From: a virus
DNA: 27,579 nt
Virus record (IMG/VR): IMGVR_UViG_3300032087_004993
Span: 1-27,579 of that record
Direction: 5' to 3' (one strand)
Position 1 is the first letter of the stretch, and each line of letters starts with the position of its first letter. The notes under the pieces are model-generated. The model saw only the letters and a list, made by a program, of their open reading frames with translations, did no database searches and was not told where the DNA came from. A program made the translations under genes and the position numbers. This document shows positions 1-7,146 of this stretch, one piece after another.

Positions 1-279
1 AACTGAAATTATATCTCGCTTCGCTTGACCGAGAGCCTGTAACAAGGGTCTAATACTTTCTTTGTCATTAGATTCTTTTTCAAAAAGTAAAAATCTTGAA
101 GAAGAATCTCCAAGTTTAGGCCAAAGTGCTTTAGACACTTCGACCCTTAGTTGTTCTGCGAAAGAGTCAATGGCGACTACCTTTTTACCACCAGAAACTT
201 TCTTTATTTTTCTTCGCAATTCAAGCGCAAGAGTTGTCTTACCCGTTCTCATTCTCCCTGCAATTCCGATAATCAACAT
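1..279 (-). CDS. P-loop kinase, dNMP-kinase-like (C-terminus beyond window edge)
   Basis: Reading leftward from an ATG at 279, the frame is open for 93 codons to the window edge, so the gene is cut. The N-terminus begins MLIIGIAGRMRTGKTTLALE, a Walker A motif (GRMRTGKTT) right after a first beta strand. Further on it reads IRPLLQALGQAKRDI, which resembles the LLQ-xxG-xxxR stretch of phage deoxynucleoside monophosphate kinases. Such enzymes phosphorylate dNMPs to feed viral DNA synthesis in the cytoplasm. The P-loop is clear; substrate choice is inference, and another small NTP kinase is possible. Its ATG overlaps the stop of the upstream gene (TGATG), suggesting translational coupling. Confidence 0.6.
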   Translation of the reverse strand, partial: MLIIGIAGRMRTGKTTLALELRRKIKKVSGGKKVVAIDSFAEQLRVEVSKALWPKLGDSSSRFLLFEKESNDKESIRPLLQALGQAKRDIISV

Positions 280-500
280 CACAGCCACCCCTTTGAACCT
301 ATTTTCTTCGACGCACCATTCTGCGATATTAAGTGCGTAACTTCATTCTCAGCAAAGCACTTAGGACAAGTTTTCAAAGCCATAGCCTGTTCATTAGTAA
401 GCATCTTTTGGTTAGGCGGAATAGGTTCTCCGCAGTCATAAAAAGAGGCTTTATCCAAACCAGTATCTTTGTTGGATTTGTGAAGGTATCTTTCTCCCAT
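279..500 (-). CDS. Small Cys-containing hypothetical protein (73 aa)
   Basis: The protein has 73 residues. A CPKC pair near residue 45 and a single Cys-Gly near residue 23 (YDCGEP) suggest a partial zinc-binding knuckle. I do not recognise the family. The ATG at 500 has no ribosome site, but a TTTATTAG box lies 26-27 bases before it, so the mRNA is probably leaderless and this is probably the first gene of the leftward unit that continues into the kinase. The stop overlaps the kinase start by one base. Confidence 0.55.
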   Translation of the reverse strand: MGERYLHKSNKDTGLDKASFYDCGEPIPPNQKMLTNEQAMALKTCPKCFAENEVTHLISQNGASKKIGSKGWL

Positions 501-522
501 GTATCAAACGAAAGGTTATACT

Positions 523-530
523 CTAATAAA
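523..530 (-). promoter_or_regulatory. Archaeal-type TATA box for gene at 500
   Basis: On the minus strand the sequence reads TTTATTAG, centred about 26.5 bases before the ATG at 500. This is the spacing expected between an archaeal TATA box and a leaderless start. It overlaps the end of the gene upstream only slightly. Confidence 0.45.
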
Positions 531-532
531 CC

Positions 533-931
533 CTATCCTTTTCTAATGCACACCAAACACTCATCCATGTCCGGCATATACCTCATCTGTTTGCACTTAG
601 GGCATCTTTCGCACTTTTCCTTCAGAGAATTACTCATACTTGAGAATGGCATCGTCAACTGAATATCTTCTTCTGTCCGTATTAAGTTCCTGTCAACATC
701 AAACAGCATGTTTCTAACGGTTGTTCCGTTACTCAATTCTATCTTTGTGTAACCCACGCTTACTATTTGCGCATTTTTGCTTATGAGAGCAGAAAGACTG
801 GATTCGCTCGGAACCTCTCTGAAAAGACCTTGTTCGTGTAGTTTTTCTGCGACTTGAAAACGACTTAGTTCACCGTTGTTGAATAAGATGCGCACTATTG
901 TTCTGCGCAACTTAGCATTATTCTTTGTCAC
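533..931 (-). CDS. Winged-helix protein with C-terminal zinc ribbon
   Basis: This 132-residue protein is likely a DNA-binding regulator. Residues about 8-75 look like a winged helix: LRRTIVRILFNNGELSRFQVAEKLHEQG, then SLSALISKN, then a wing with TKIELSNGTTVRN. The C-terminus has a rubredoxin-type knuckle pair, C110/C113 and C125/C128. The start is GTG at 931; no in-frame ATG occurs near it, and AGGA lies about 8 bases upstream. The target is unknown. The combination of winged helix and zinc ribbon is common among archaeal and viral transcription factors, but the role here is inferred. Confidence 0.6.
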   Translation of the reverse strand: MTKNNAKLRRTIVRILFNNGELSRFQVAEKLHEQGLFREVPSESSLSALISKNAQIVSVGYTKIELSNGTTVRNMLFDVDRNLIRTEEDIQLTMPFSSMSNSLKEKCERCPKCKQMRYMPDMDECLVCIRKG

Positions 932-958
932 GGTGTATGTCCTGTTAGAAAAGGTATA

Positions 959-1144
959 TTAATCATCGCCCAACGACATATACATCGAGGCATTTGTCAT
1001 ACCTTCTGCACTTATGTTGTCGTGACTAACTATTCCTTCGCTAAGAGCCTTTTGCGTATAGTAAATTGGCGCAAAGTATGCGTATAAAAGATAGCAAAAA
1101 ATGTAAAACACAACTGATAATCCAAAAAGAGTTCCGTAATTCAT
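959..1144 (-). CDS. Small single-pass membrane protein (61 aa)
   Basis: The protein starts MNYGTLFGLSVVFYIFCYLL, a hydrophobic helix covering about residues 4-26, followed by a polar 30-residue tail ending MSLGDD. I chose the ATG at 1144 rather than a TTG six bases earlier because it forms an ATGA overlap with the stop of the upstream gene. The likely orientation is N-out or N-in with a short soluble tail; function unknown. Confidence 0.55.
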   Translation of the reverse strand: MNYGTLFGLSVVFYIFCYLLYAYFAPIYYTQKALSEGIVSHDNISAEGMTNASMYMSLGDD

Positions 1145-1785
1145 AACCAACCATCACCTTGCTGTGTTTTCTTCATACCATTCGGTAGCAGTTCCTTATT
1201 CGTGTTGCGTAGTGAGTTTGCGCTTTTGGTATCGCATTTTATGATTGACTGCCAGTGAATATCGCTCAATCTTATACCGTTGGGCAATTCTTCTGCGCTT
1301 TTCTTTTTCTTCGGGTAGTTCATTCTGCGCACCGGCTTGTGTCCGAAGTTGATAAGCGCACTCTGAAAAGATTCTGGAACATGAGTAAATCCGTGAGCAA
1401 GATTTCTCCAAAGGCGTATGTCTTTGTTGTTTGCCCGCAGAAAAGACAACATCAACGGGATTGGTATTCTTGCGCATCTATCAAGAGTTTTTGCTCTGTC
1501 ATTCCAACGCATAGTAGCATCTATGTCTCTGATGTAATCATCTTTGGAAAATTTACCATCGAAAATCACTGATTCATTTTTGACCTTTGGTGGGGTTTCG
1601 CAAACAACCACTAATCTATGCGCAACATAAGGTAGCCAATCAAGATAAGTTTTGGCTTTGGGTTTTCTGTCGTGAACAATAACAGTCAGTCCTTCGCATC
1701 GAGGGTCTGCTGTAATCTCATTGCCTTCGATGTAATTGCCGACTCTGTATTTTTGCGCATCATGCGTGAAAATGACTACGCCCAT
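1141..1785 (-). CDS. Hypothetical protein, 214 aa
   Basis: I do not recognise this protein with confidence. It begins with alternating strands (MGVVIFTHDA, LTVIVHDRK, HRLVVVCETPP), suggesting an alpha/beta N-terminal domain. A helical segment follows (IPLMLSFLRANNKDIRLWRNLAH), then a lysine-rich loop (YPKKKKSAEE). The strand-then-helix order vaguely recalls clamp-loader delta subunits, but no Walker or SRC motif supports this. The ATG at 1785 is preferred over GTG at 1794 because GGTGA lies five bases before it. The 5' end overlaps the preceding gene by about 25 bases. Confidence 0.55.
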   Translation of the reverse strand: MGVVIFTHDAQKYRVGNYIEGNEITADPRCEGLTVIVHDRKPKAKTYLDWLPYVAHRLVVVCETPPKVKNESVIFDGKFSKDDYIRDIDATMRWNDRAKTLDRCARIPIPLMLSFLRANNKDIRLWRNLAHGFTHVPESFQSALINFGHKPVRRMNYPKKKKSAEELPNGIRLSDIHWQSIIKCDTKSANSLRNTNKELLPNGMKKTQQGDGWL

Positions 1786-2026
1786 CCCATTCACCCAATC
1801 TTCTGTATTGTTTAGTGCCGTTCACCTTTCGGGATTCTAATGCGCCTTTCAGTTCAAGAATAGTAAGTGCTTTTCCGACTGCGAACACGCTGATGTGACA
1901 GTGGTTTTGAGGCAACGCTTGTATTGCTCTGGGTAAAAGCGCATCTGCGCTGAACCAATCAATACTATCATCCCAATCTTGCACTGCTCTCTCCACTGCG
2001 AATTTCCTGTATGATTTTCCACTCAT
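1760..2026 (-). CDS. Small winged-helix-like protein (88 aa)
   Basis: The 88-residue product has a helix-rich middle (DALLPRAIQALPQ...VGKALTILELKGALESRKVNG) ending in YRRLGEW, an arrangement like a compact winged helix. No catalytic motif is visible. The ATG at 2026 has a strong ribosome site (GGGGTGG) and shares an ATGA overlap with the tiny zinc-ribbon gene upstream. Role unknown; a DNA-binding function is inferred from the fold impression only. Confidence 0.55.
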   Translation of the reverse strand: MSGKSYRKFAVERAVQDWDDSIDWFSADALLPRAIQALPQNHCHISVFAVGKALTILELKGALESRKVNGTKQYRRLGEWDGRSHFHA

Positions 2027-2124
2027 AATACCACCCCATGCTTTTCATCATAATAACAATCAACGCACATTCCTTCTATGTTATCGTCATTCATGGTTGG
2101 ACGCTTGCACTTCTTGCACTCCAT
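2023..2124 (-). CDS. Tiny zinc-ribbon protein (33 aa)
   Basis: This very short gene reads MECKKCKRPTMNDD, then a second knuckle MCVDC, so C3/C6 and C20/C23 form a four-cysteine zinc ribbon. It is supported by its overlaps: its ATG shares a base with the upstream stop (TAATG), and its own TGA overlaps the next ATG (ATGA). This is the same coupling used through the whole operon. Function unknown; such mini ribbons often act as protein or nucleic-acid binding modules. Confidence 0.6.
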   Translation of the reverse strand: MECKKCKRPTMNDDNIEGMCVDCYYDEKHGVVL

Positions 2125-2339
2125 TACTTCGGCCCCCAATCGCCTGCGTTAACCATCAAATGTCTATCGTCAGAAGTTTCGACTCTCAAATAACCCTTTG
2201 CTTTAGGGTCATCTGAAATAGTTTTAATTTTACTAATTACTGTATTGATACCAACATGCTCAATATGATTAGGCGACCAGTCATCATCACAAACTACAAT
2301 GCTTGTGAAATCAACAACGCAAACAAGTCCTTTACTCAT
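2124..2339 (-). CDS. Hypothetical protein, 71 aa
   Basis: This is a small soluble protein starting MSKGLVCVVDFTSIVVCDDD, with predicted beta strands and no membrane segment or recognised motif. GAGAGGGAA precedes the ATG at 2339, and the gene overlaps the end of the preceding gene by eight bases. I cannot assign a function. Confidence 0.5.
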   Translation of the reverse strand: MSKGLVCVVDFTSIVVCDDDWSPNHIEHVGINTVISKIKTISDDPKAKGYLRVETSDDRHLMVNAGDWGPK

Positions 2340-2619
2340 CTTCTTCCCTCTCGCATAAATCCATAAATGAGTCGTTCATATAAACCCACCGGCTGAAACG
2401 CTTAAATTGATGCTCACTTAGATGCCACATTTCACGAACCACCGTTGCACTAACACGGTATCTGCCACTGAACCAACGCAACCCGTCTTTGGTAAGAATA
2501 GCAATTAGACCATCGTTAAACATGCGCTCAACGATTCTGGGAAACTCCGATTCGGGAATTGGTCTGCTAATCATTTGATTGAAATGCGCACGCCATTGGA
2601 TAGGTTCGCCTGCGCTCAT
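2332..2619 (-). CDS. Winged-helix-like hypothetical protein (95 aa)
   Basis: The segment FPRIVERMFNDGLIAILTKDGLRWFSGRY reads like recognition helix plus wing, so a winged-helix DNA-binding fold is plausible. I start it at ATG 2619 (MSAGEPIQW) instead of the TTG at 2643. The ATG overlaps the stop of the small upstream gene (ATGA) and has GAGGT about eight bases before it. The C-terminus is acidic (REEDE). Function unknown. Confidence 0.5.
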   Translation of the reverse strand: MSAGEPIQWRAHFNQMISRPIPESEFPRIVERMFNDGLIAILTKDGLRWFSGRYRVSATVVREMWHLSEHQFKRFSRWVYMNDSFMDLCEREEDE

Positions 2620-2786
2620 TCGACCAACCTCATATATCCGCAATATTTCTTTTTACCATCAACATATTTGTGATGCGTATTATATCGGGCAACAGTAGTA
2701 AAACCGCAACTGTTACATGTTCTTTTAGCAGTTCTGCGAACAGAATAACCTAAGTTATCTCGACCACCGTTGTATGAAACGCCCAT
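2616..2786 (-). CDS. Small zinc-finger-like protein (56 aa)
   Basis: The 56-residue frame reads MGVSYNGGRDNLGYSVRR, then TCNSCGF (C24, C27), two histidines (38-39) and C49, a plausible mixed Cys/His zinc site. The ATG at 2786 overlaps the upstream stop (TAATG) and the TGA overlaps the next ATG, which supports it as a genuine coupled gene. Function unknown. Confidence 0.55.
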   Translation of the reverse strand: MGVSYNGGRDNLGYSVRRTAKRTCNSCGFTTVARYNTHHKYVDGKKKYCGYMRLVE

Positions 2787-3412
2787 TAGTCAACCAACTC
2801 CCATTCTGCATCTTCAATAATTGTCGGGGCTTTCAGTGCGCCTATACGCATTTCAATTTGGTTCAACAACTTCGGTTCAGTGCGCAACACATCAACAAGA
2901 ATACCCATCACACCGTTGACCTGCTGATGCGCAAGTAGCATCTGCGAATCAACACCGATTTCTTTCTTCAATGTGCCAATCAACTTAATGTTGGTATTCG
3001 CTTGAGCAACAAGACGGGTAGCAGTGGATAGCCATTCTGCGTCAATACCGTCTTTAGATTTCTGCGCTTCCCATTCATCAAGCCATGTCGTGATACGGGA
3101 GAATACATCTTCCGCCATATCAAGAGTAGTAATCGCTTCACTGCGAGCCTTTTCGACATCTTGCGCCTCTTCTGGGTCATAGTCCATGTGCGCAGTCATG
3201 TGTTCTTCAACTATTCCTATCTCCCAATTGTATTTAGATTCAAGATAAGCAGTAGTGATTCCGCCGTTGAAAACTTGTATTTCTAAATCTCTTCTATCTC
3301 TATGTGCGCACAGAGGACATTCGGGGGATTCTAAAATCCACTTCAAAACTTCGATAGCCGTAGCATCTTCTTCTTGCGCAAGCCTCTGTTCGATTAACCA
3401 TTTACTCTTCAT
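2786..3412 (-). CDS. Zinc-finger/HTH protein, candidate small terminase subunit
   Basis: In this 208-residue protein, residues 32-75 contain CPLCAHRDRRDLE, then a helical stretch, then HMTAH, giving C32, C35, H37, H71 and H75. This matches a phage domain in which a CPxC-H finger is followed by a helix-turn-helix and a terminal H-xxx-H. I associate it with small-terminase-like or DNA-recognition proteins. The rest is helical (LVAQANTNIKLIGTLKKEIG), compatible with oligomerisation. The ATG at 3412 has AGGTGA close upstream and is preferred over GTG 3421. The large terminase is 16 kb away, so the packaging role is a hypothesis; a transcription regulator is the main alternative. Confidence 0.45.
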   Translation of the reverse strand: MKSKWLIEQRLAQEEDATAIEVLKWILESPECPLCAHRDRRDLEIQVFNGGITTAYLESKYNWEIGIVEEHMTAHMDYDPEEAQDVEKARSEAITTLDMAEDVFSRITTWLDEWEAQKSKDGIDAEWLSTATRLVAQANTNIKLIGTLKKEIGVDSQMLLAHQQVNGVMGILVDVLRTEPKLLNQIEMRIGALKAPTIIEDAEWELVD

Positions 3413-3692
3413 CACAATCACCTATGTAAAAATACAATTTTATTGGGTAATCATACCCATGTAAGTCGCTTGAAACCCCCATAACAGAGCCTATTCTCGG
3501 CTCTCTTGTTAATTTTTGCGCACCACTTGTTGCGCTTGTGGGAGAATATCTATCATACGGTAAGTTTTCCAACAGCCACCTCACAGTTCTCTCTTCTCCT
3601 GTTTCTTTCAGATACTCGACAACTCTTTCGACCCAATGAGAATAGCGTCTTTTCCTTGCGCTCGGTTTTGTGGGCTTTCTCACTCTGCTCAT
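3402..3692 (-). CDS. Basic hypothetical protein, 96 aa
   Basis: The N-terminus is very basic (MSRVRKPTKPSARKRRYSHW), followed by helices (VVEYLKETGEERTVRWLLENL) and a beta-rich end (YPIKLYFYIGD). Nucleic-acid binding is plausible from charge. The ATG at 3692 forms an ATGA overlap with the preceding gene. Family not recognised. Confidence 0.5.
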   Translation of the reverse strand: MSRVRKPTKPSARKRRYSHWVERVVEYLKETGEERTVRWLLENLPYDRYSPTSATSGAQKLTREPRIGSVMGVSSDLHGYDYPIKLYFYIGDCDEE

Positions 3693-3964
3693 TGCTCAAT
3701 CACCCCTCTCTGCGCCAAATCATATACTCCGTCACCGAGATAGACGAACCTTCCCTTCAAGTCGTTTTTCAGACAAGACATAATTGCTCTCGACATCGGG
3801 ACTCCACAGCGCATAGGTTGGCCTTCTTTGTTAGTAGCCCCTGCAATCAAGTCCTTTTTGTGCATTGCGCCATGCCTTTTCATCTGCCTTTCGCAAGAAT
3901 CTAAAAACGCTTGATACCTCTTGTGCTTTCGACCACTGATGTAATGTATTCTATTCTTTTTCAT
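3689..3964 (-). CDS. Winged-helix-like hypothetical protein (91 aa)
   Basis: This small basic protein begins MKKNRIHYISGRKHKRYQ and ends with GRFVYLGDGVYDLAQRG, a strand-turn-strand like the wing of a winged helix. I start it at ATG 3964, inside the end of the helicase gene, because GAGGTG lies seven bases before it; the longer form from 3988 lacks such support. Function unknown, possibly DNA binding. Confidence 0.5.
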   Translation of the reverse strand: MKKNRIHYISGRKHKRYQAFLDSCERQMKRHGAMHKKDLIAGATNKEGQPMRCGVPMSRAIMSCLKNDLKGRFVYLGDGVYDLAQRGVIEQ

Positions 3965-5258
3965 GCGCACGCACCTCATCAAATCCAAATCGGCACATAA
4001 CGCCTTTGCGCCCTCTGCCTATCTTCTTAGGAGTAAATTCTTTGAACCACGCCTGCCCGACAAGATACTCTTCAATCCATCTTTTAGCAGAAGTGTAGTC
4101 GTTGCCGGTAATCAGTTTGGCTACCTCTTTCAACAGAGTTGAGCGAGGAATGTCTTTCTCCCAAAATGTAGTGCGAATCAAGCGAATGTCTTCATCCATC
4201 ACATTTCTGCGCATAGCCAGTGAAGACTCAAGTATCTGTTTCAGCCTATCATCCAATTCGATGATAAGCAATTCTTTGTCAACCCAATCGCCCTTCATCA
4301 TAGTATAACCGATAGCCAGTCTGCGGAATAAGTCACTCTCAAAACTGCGCACCGATTCCTGTAAAACCCACTGCTCAAACTCTTCCGAAAACGATAATCC
4401 TTGTGGCTTATTCGCAAAGACTTTCTTCTGCCTTTCGATGAACCACTTGCGCATCTCAATACCTTCTTCAATTAATTTAGCCCTTTCTTCTGCGCTTATA
4501 CTGGCTTGAGCATTCTGCGCCTTCTTGTATTCTAATTCCTTTTCCGGTGACATTTCAATGTCAATAATGAAGAATCGTCTATCGAGACCGGATTCTAATT
4601 CAAATCTTGCAGGCTGTGTTCCGGCCCACATTGTATAACGAGTATTGTATCTGACCCAACCACTGCGCATTGATTTGTTGACTCTGCCACTGTCCAAAGA
4701 TGTGAGCAATTGATTCTTCATGTCAACGCTGTGGTCTTTACGGGATGCGTCGGACATACTACTAAACTCTTCAAAGCAAAGAAATCCTCCGCACATGTGT
4801 CTCGCAATCGGGTTGCCCATAATCTGCCCCTCATCATTAACCGAGCCAAACATACCTGCTTCTGTGATGCTGTTTGCGCCAATCATGGTTCTGAATCCCT
4901 CTCCTTCGTCTGCCTTACTGTTCCACAAAAGTCCAGTGTGTTCAGCGCAAAACAAATCCAACAATACATTCTTACCAGAACCCTTTGCGCCTCTCATCAA
5001 AATGTGTATTCTTGTATCTGTAAGGCGGGATGCAGGCATGTATATCGGGTAGTCGCTATGACGCAAAGGACAATTGTCAATTACAAATGCGCCTTCGTCT
5101 GCGGTCAACGGGTCAAAGTCGCACATGTGGCACTTGTTCACAGAATTGAACATGTGTGCGCCGATGCTACAAATGAATATAGGAACTTTGTCTGCAACAT
5201 CAACAAGATGGTTCATGTCGCAAAACCTTTGCACTCTGTCGAATATATCCTCCGTCAT
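3951..5258 (-). CDS. MCM-like AAA+ replicative helicase
   Basis: This 435-residue AAA+ ATPase has Walker A at 90-97 (GAKGSGKN), Walker B at 158-164 (GFLCFEEF), a pre-sensor stretch (LLTSLDSGRVNKSMRSG), a sensor-1 strand (MWAGTQPAR, 210-218) and an arginine-finger segment (GLDRRFF, 224-230). The order and wording follow the MCM family (GG-hhhhDE-F-M, then KAG-hxxxL-xxR, then SRFD). Unlike cellular MCM it is short, with only about 80 residues before the ATPase. These carry C43, C46, C63 and H67 as a possible reduced zinc site, with no room for a full OB domain. Sensor 1 has Gln where MCM has Asn. It probably unwinds viral DNA. It overlaps the upstream gene by ATGA. Confidence 0.65.
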   Translation of the reverse strand: MTEDIFDRVQRFCDMNHLVDVADKVPIFICSIGAHMFNSVNKCHMCDFDPLTADEGAFVIDNCPLRHSDYPIYMPASRLTDTRIHILMRGAKGSGKNVLLDLFCAEHTGLLWNSKADEGEGFRTMIGANSITEAGMFGSVNDEGQIMGNPIARHMCGGFLCFEEFSSMSDASRKDHSVDMKNQLLTSLDSGRVNKSMRSGWVRYNTRYTMWAGTQPARFELESGLDRRFFIIDIEMSPEKELEYKKAQNAQASISAEERAKLIEEGIEMRKWFIERQKKVFANKPQGLSFSEEFEQWVLQESVRSFESDLFRRLAIGYTMMKGDWVDKELLIIELDDRLKQILESSLAMRRNVMDEDIRLIRTTFWEKDIPRSTLLKEVAKLITGNDYTSAKRWIEEYLVGQAWFKEFTPKKIGRGRKGVMCRFGFDEVRAHEKE

Positions 5259-6061
5259 TGAAACATCACACCTGCATTCGATATTTTTGATTCCTCAATC
5301 TTTGCACCAATCAATTCTTTGATTGCTTCTAAAGCCTCCGAAGTTAATTCAGTATAAGTATCTTGCGCTCTTTTCGCTGAATAAGGAGGTATTGCGAAGC
5401 CGTCTTTGCGAAGCATGTCGCACATTTCTTTGAATTTTGCAGGCAAAATCTGTTTAGCGTTTGTGGCCTTTGCCGTTTCGGGAGGCATAACATACATTGC
5501 AGAATCAATGCCCATCATAGTGCCTATCTCAACCGGCAACCACGACCACATATCTTGAAGCGCATCAATCGTTTCTTCTTGTCCCAACTCTGCGCCTTTG
5601 ATTTTTACGCATTCGTCTGGGAATGTAGTGTCTTCAATGTATAATCTGTTTAACGCAAATGTCGTTAGAGTCCCTATCTTCTTGACATTTCTAAAGCGCA
5701 TAACAATATCTCTGATGGGCGGATAATTGAAAAGCCATTCATTACGCTGAACTGCCATCTGTCGGCTCACAATGGGAGGCGCATTTATGATTACAACCAA
5801 TGTATCTTTGTATCTAAAGATAGACCACATTGGGTTGCCTTCGTTCAATATCCTGTGCGGTTTCGTTAGAACATGCTTTGAGGTAATGAAGCCGACCTTA
5901 GCCTCTTCATGAATCACTCTTCCCAACTCTATACCTAAGATAGAAGGCAAGTTGCTCGGTGACTGGCCGTTGATTATCAATAGATGAGTAGCAGTCAAGC
6001 ATTCGGGTTTGATATAGAAATCTGTTTCTCCGACTGTGCTGAACATATAACTATCTGCCAT
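5255..6061 (-). CDS. Hypothetical protein with weak PAC2-like pattern
   Basis: This 268-residue protein is first in the unit that reads into the helicase. Features seen are an early strand and Gly/Pro loop (LLIINGQSPSNLPSILG), a paired strand TLVVIINAPPIV, a long helix, then VKKIGTLTTFAL, and a helical C-terminus. This order of strand, loop, helix, strand, helix and GTLTT loop recalls the PAC2/proteasome-assembly-chaperone fold found in archaea, but key glycines are missing and I hold it weakly. Tight coupling to the helicase (ATGA) suggests a replication-linked role. The ATG at 6061 has a TATA box 27 bases upstream and no ribosome site, so it is probably leaderless. Confidence 0.5.
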   Translation of the reverse strand: MADSYMFSTVGETDFYIKPECLTATHLLIINGQSPSNLPSILGIELGRVIHEEAKVGFITSKHVLTKPHRILNEGNPMWSIFRYKDTLVVIINAPPIVSRQMAVQRNEWLFNYPPIRDIVMRFRNVKKIGTLTTFALNRLYIEDTTFPDECVKIKGAELGQEETIDALQDMWSWLPVEIGTMMGIDSAMYVMPPETAKATNAKQILPAKFKEMCDMLRKDGFAIPPYSAKRAQDTYTELTSEALEAIKELIGAKIEESKISNAGVMFQ

Positions 6062-6085
6062 GATACGGACTAAGTGGGTGCTTGG

Positions 6086-6091
6086 TATAAA
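6086..6091 (-). promoter_or_regulatory. TATA box of the replication unit
   Basis: The minus strand reads GGTTTATACC, with TTTATA centred 27.5 bases before the ATG at 6061, implying a leaderless transcript for the PAC2-like/helicase unit. A 27-base palindrome begins eight bases further upstream, in the position of an archaeal activator or repressor site. Confidence 0.6.
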
Positions 6092-6098
6092 CCTACCT

Positions 6099-6316
6099 AA
6101 TTCTTTTTACGGTTCTGAAAGAATTGAGAAAAAATAAATAGCACGCAGTCGCCCTTTCACGGATTATTTTTTTATTTCTTCTTATATGTTTGAAAGTTAA
6201 TAATAAAGGTCGCCTTTAATTCTAAAACCCTAAGAATAATTGAAAGAATAAATTAAATCGTAACGCAGTGCGCCGTTTATTTCTTTCCTAATTCTTTCCG
6301 GCGACCAAAAAGAATA
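6099..6316. promoter_or_regulatory. Control module A with two 27-base palindromes
   Basis: AT-rich region, almost all non-coding. Palindrome A1 (6099-6125) is AATTCTTT, 11 bases, AAAGAATT. Palindrome A2 (6290-6316) is AATTCTTT, 11 bases, AAAGAATA, and runs into the end of the neighbouring gene. Between them lie a shared tract (minus strand AGAAGAAATAAAAAAATAA), extra half-sites near 6232-6250, and one copy of the CAGT-N4-CG repeat at 6262-6280. The same arrangement occurs at 22681-22906. A1 sits just upstream of the TATA box of the helicase unit, so a dimeric regulator site is likely. Minus-strand T-runs at 6126-6137 may also terminate the upstream transcript. Confidence 0.65.
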
Positions 6317-6503
6317 GATTGCCTGCTCTTGAAAACTCAATCTCATCAATCTCATTGAAACGCATTCCCGTTCTATCATCGAACCAACGCATAGCGCAAG
6401 GCGCAGGCATGTAGTCGGAGTCGCAAAGAGCATGATGAGTTTCTGCGATAGAAGAAATAATTGCTTGTGGTTCTGTGCGCTTGAACGAAGTATGTGGGCG
6501 CAT
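6288..6503 (-). CDS. Hypothetical protein, 71 aa
   Basis: The protein begins MRPHTSFKRTEPQAIISSIAE and ends EFSRAGNLFFLVAGKN. A strand-rich C-terminal half (AMRWFDDRTGMRFNEIDEIEF) is visible but I know no family. The start at ATG 6503 is chosen because GGTGA lies about 10 bases upstream; the longer TTG start at 6560 has no such site. Its last codons overlap palindrome A2 of the control module. Confidence 0.5.
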   Translation of the reverse strand: MRPHTSFKRTEPQAIISSIAETHHALCDSDYMPAPCAMRWFDDRTGMRFNEIDEIEFSRAGNLFFLVAGKN

Positions 6504-6566
6504 GTCTGCACAGTCACCTTTTCCTAACACTACACTTGAAATCAAAACACTGGTTTCCAAATCAAA

Positions 6567-7121
6567 CTATTTGCTTTCGCTCAACGATTGCGCAATGACT
6601 ATCCGAGGGTAGTCTCCAACTACCAGTGAAGGCAACCAACTTATCTTGTCGTGCGTGCGCATAGGCAAACAAACGAACATAGATTCTCCCCACGACACAG
6701 GCGGTATCAAAACAACATCGGGGGTAGTTTGCGCTTTAATGTGTGTAGCGGTGTAGCCCGAATAAACCGAAGTTGAGTTTGGTTCGGGGATTGATTGTAT
6801 TGCGCACTGAAAAACCAAAATGTCTGTTTGCGATTCCACTATGAAATCTTGCAGGTCTTGAGCAAACGGTTGCTCATGAACAAACTCGCCCTTCATACCT
6901 TGATTGACTACTGCCTTTGGCATGTTGGGTTGTATTGCGTTAATGAAATCCCAAACTGCGCTCTTTCCATCGAGAGCAATGCGATATTGTCCTACTTTCA
7001 GAATAGCAAAGGGCTGAAACAGTCTGCGCTTGCCTGCTCTGCGCCAACCAATAAAACGCTCAACAACAACATCTTCTGTCTTTGAAACTATCCATTCTGC
7101 GCAGTATCTAAACGGTTGCAT
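6567..7121 (-). CDS. Hypothetical protein, 184 aa
   Basis: Soluble protein MQPFRYCAEWIVSKTEDVVV onward, with alternating strands and several aromatic residues; no catalytic motif that I recognise. The TTG at 7133 would add four residues, but a TTTATA box is centred 28.5 bases before the ATG at 7121, which fits a leaderless start there. It probably heads a short unit with the 71-residue gene downstream. Confidence 0.5.
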   Translation of the reverse strand: MQPFRYCAEWIVSKTEDVVVERFIGWRRAGKRRLFQPFAILKVGQYRIALDGKSAVWDFINAIQPNMPKAVVNQGMKGEFVHEQPFAQDLQDFIVESQTDILVFQCAIQSIPEPNSTSVYSGYTATHIKAQTTPDVVLIPPVSWGESMFVCLPMRTHDKISWLPSLVVGDYPRIVIAQSLSESK

Positions 7122-7146
7122 TGGAAATGTCAACTTAACTTGTTGT

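Noticed and set aside
62-441. Two overlapping plus-strand open frames at the left edge
   Set aside because: They lie opposite the P-loop kinase gene and its neighbour; the minus-strand frame has a clear Walker A motif and coupling, so these are shadows.
4710-5261. A long plus-strand open frame (183 codons) opposite the helicase gene
   Set aside because: It is antisense to a well-supported AAA+ gene, its translation is Cys/His-rich without domain sense, and it has no ribosome site or promoter.
6230-6517. A 95-codon minus-strand frame overlapping the 71-residue gene
   Set aside because: The alternative frame has better protein-like composition and a ribosome site; this one runs into the palindromic control module.
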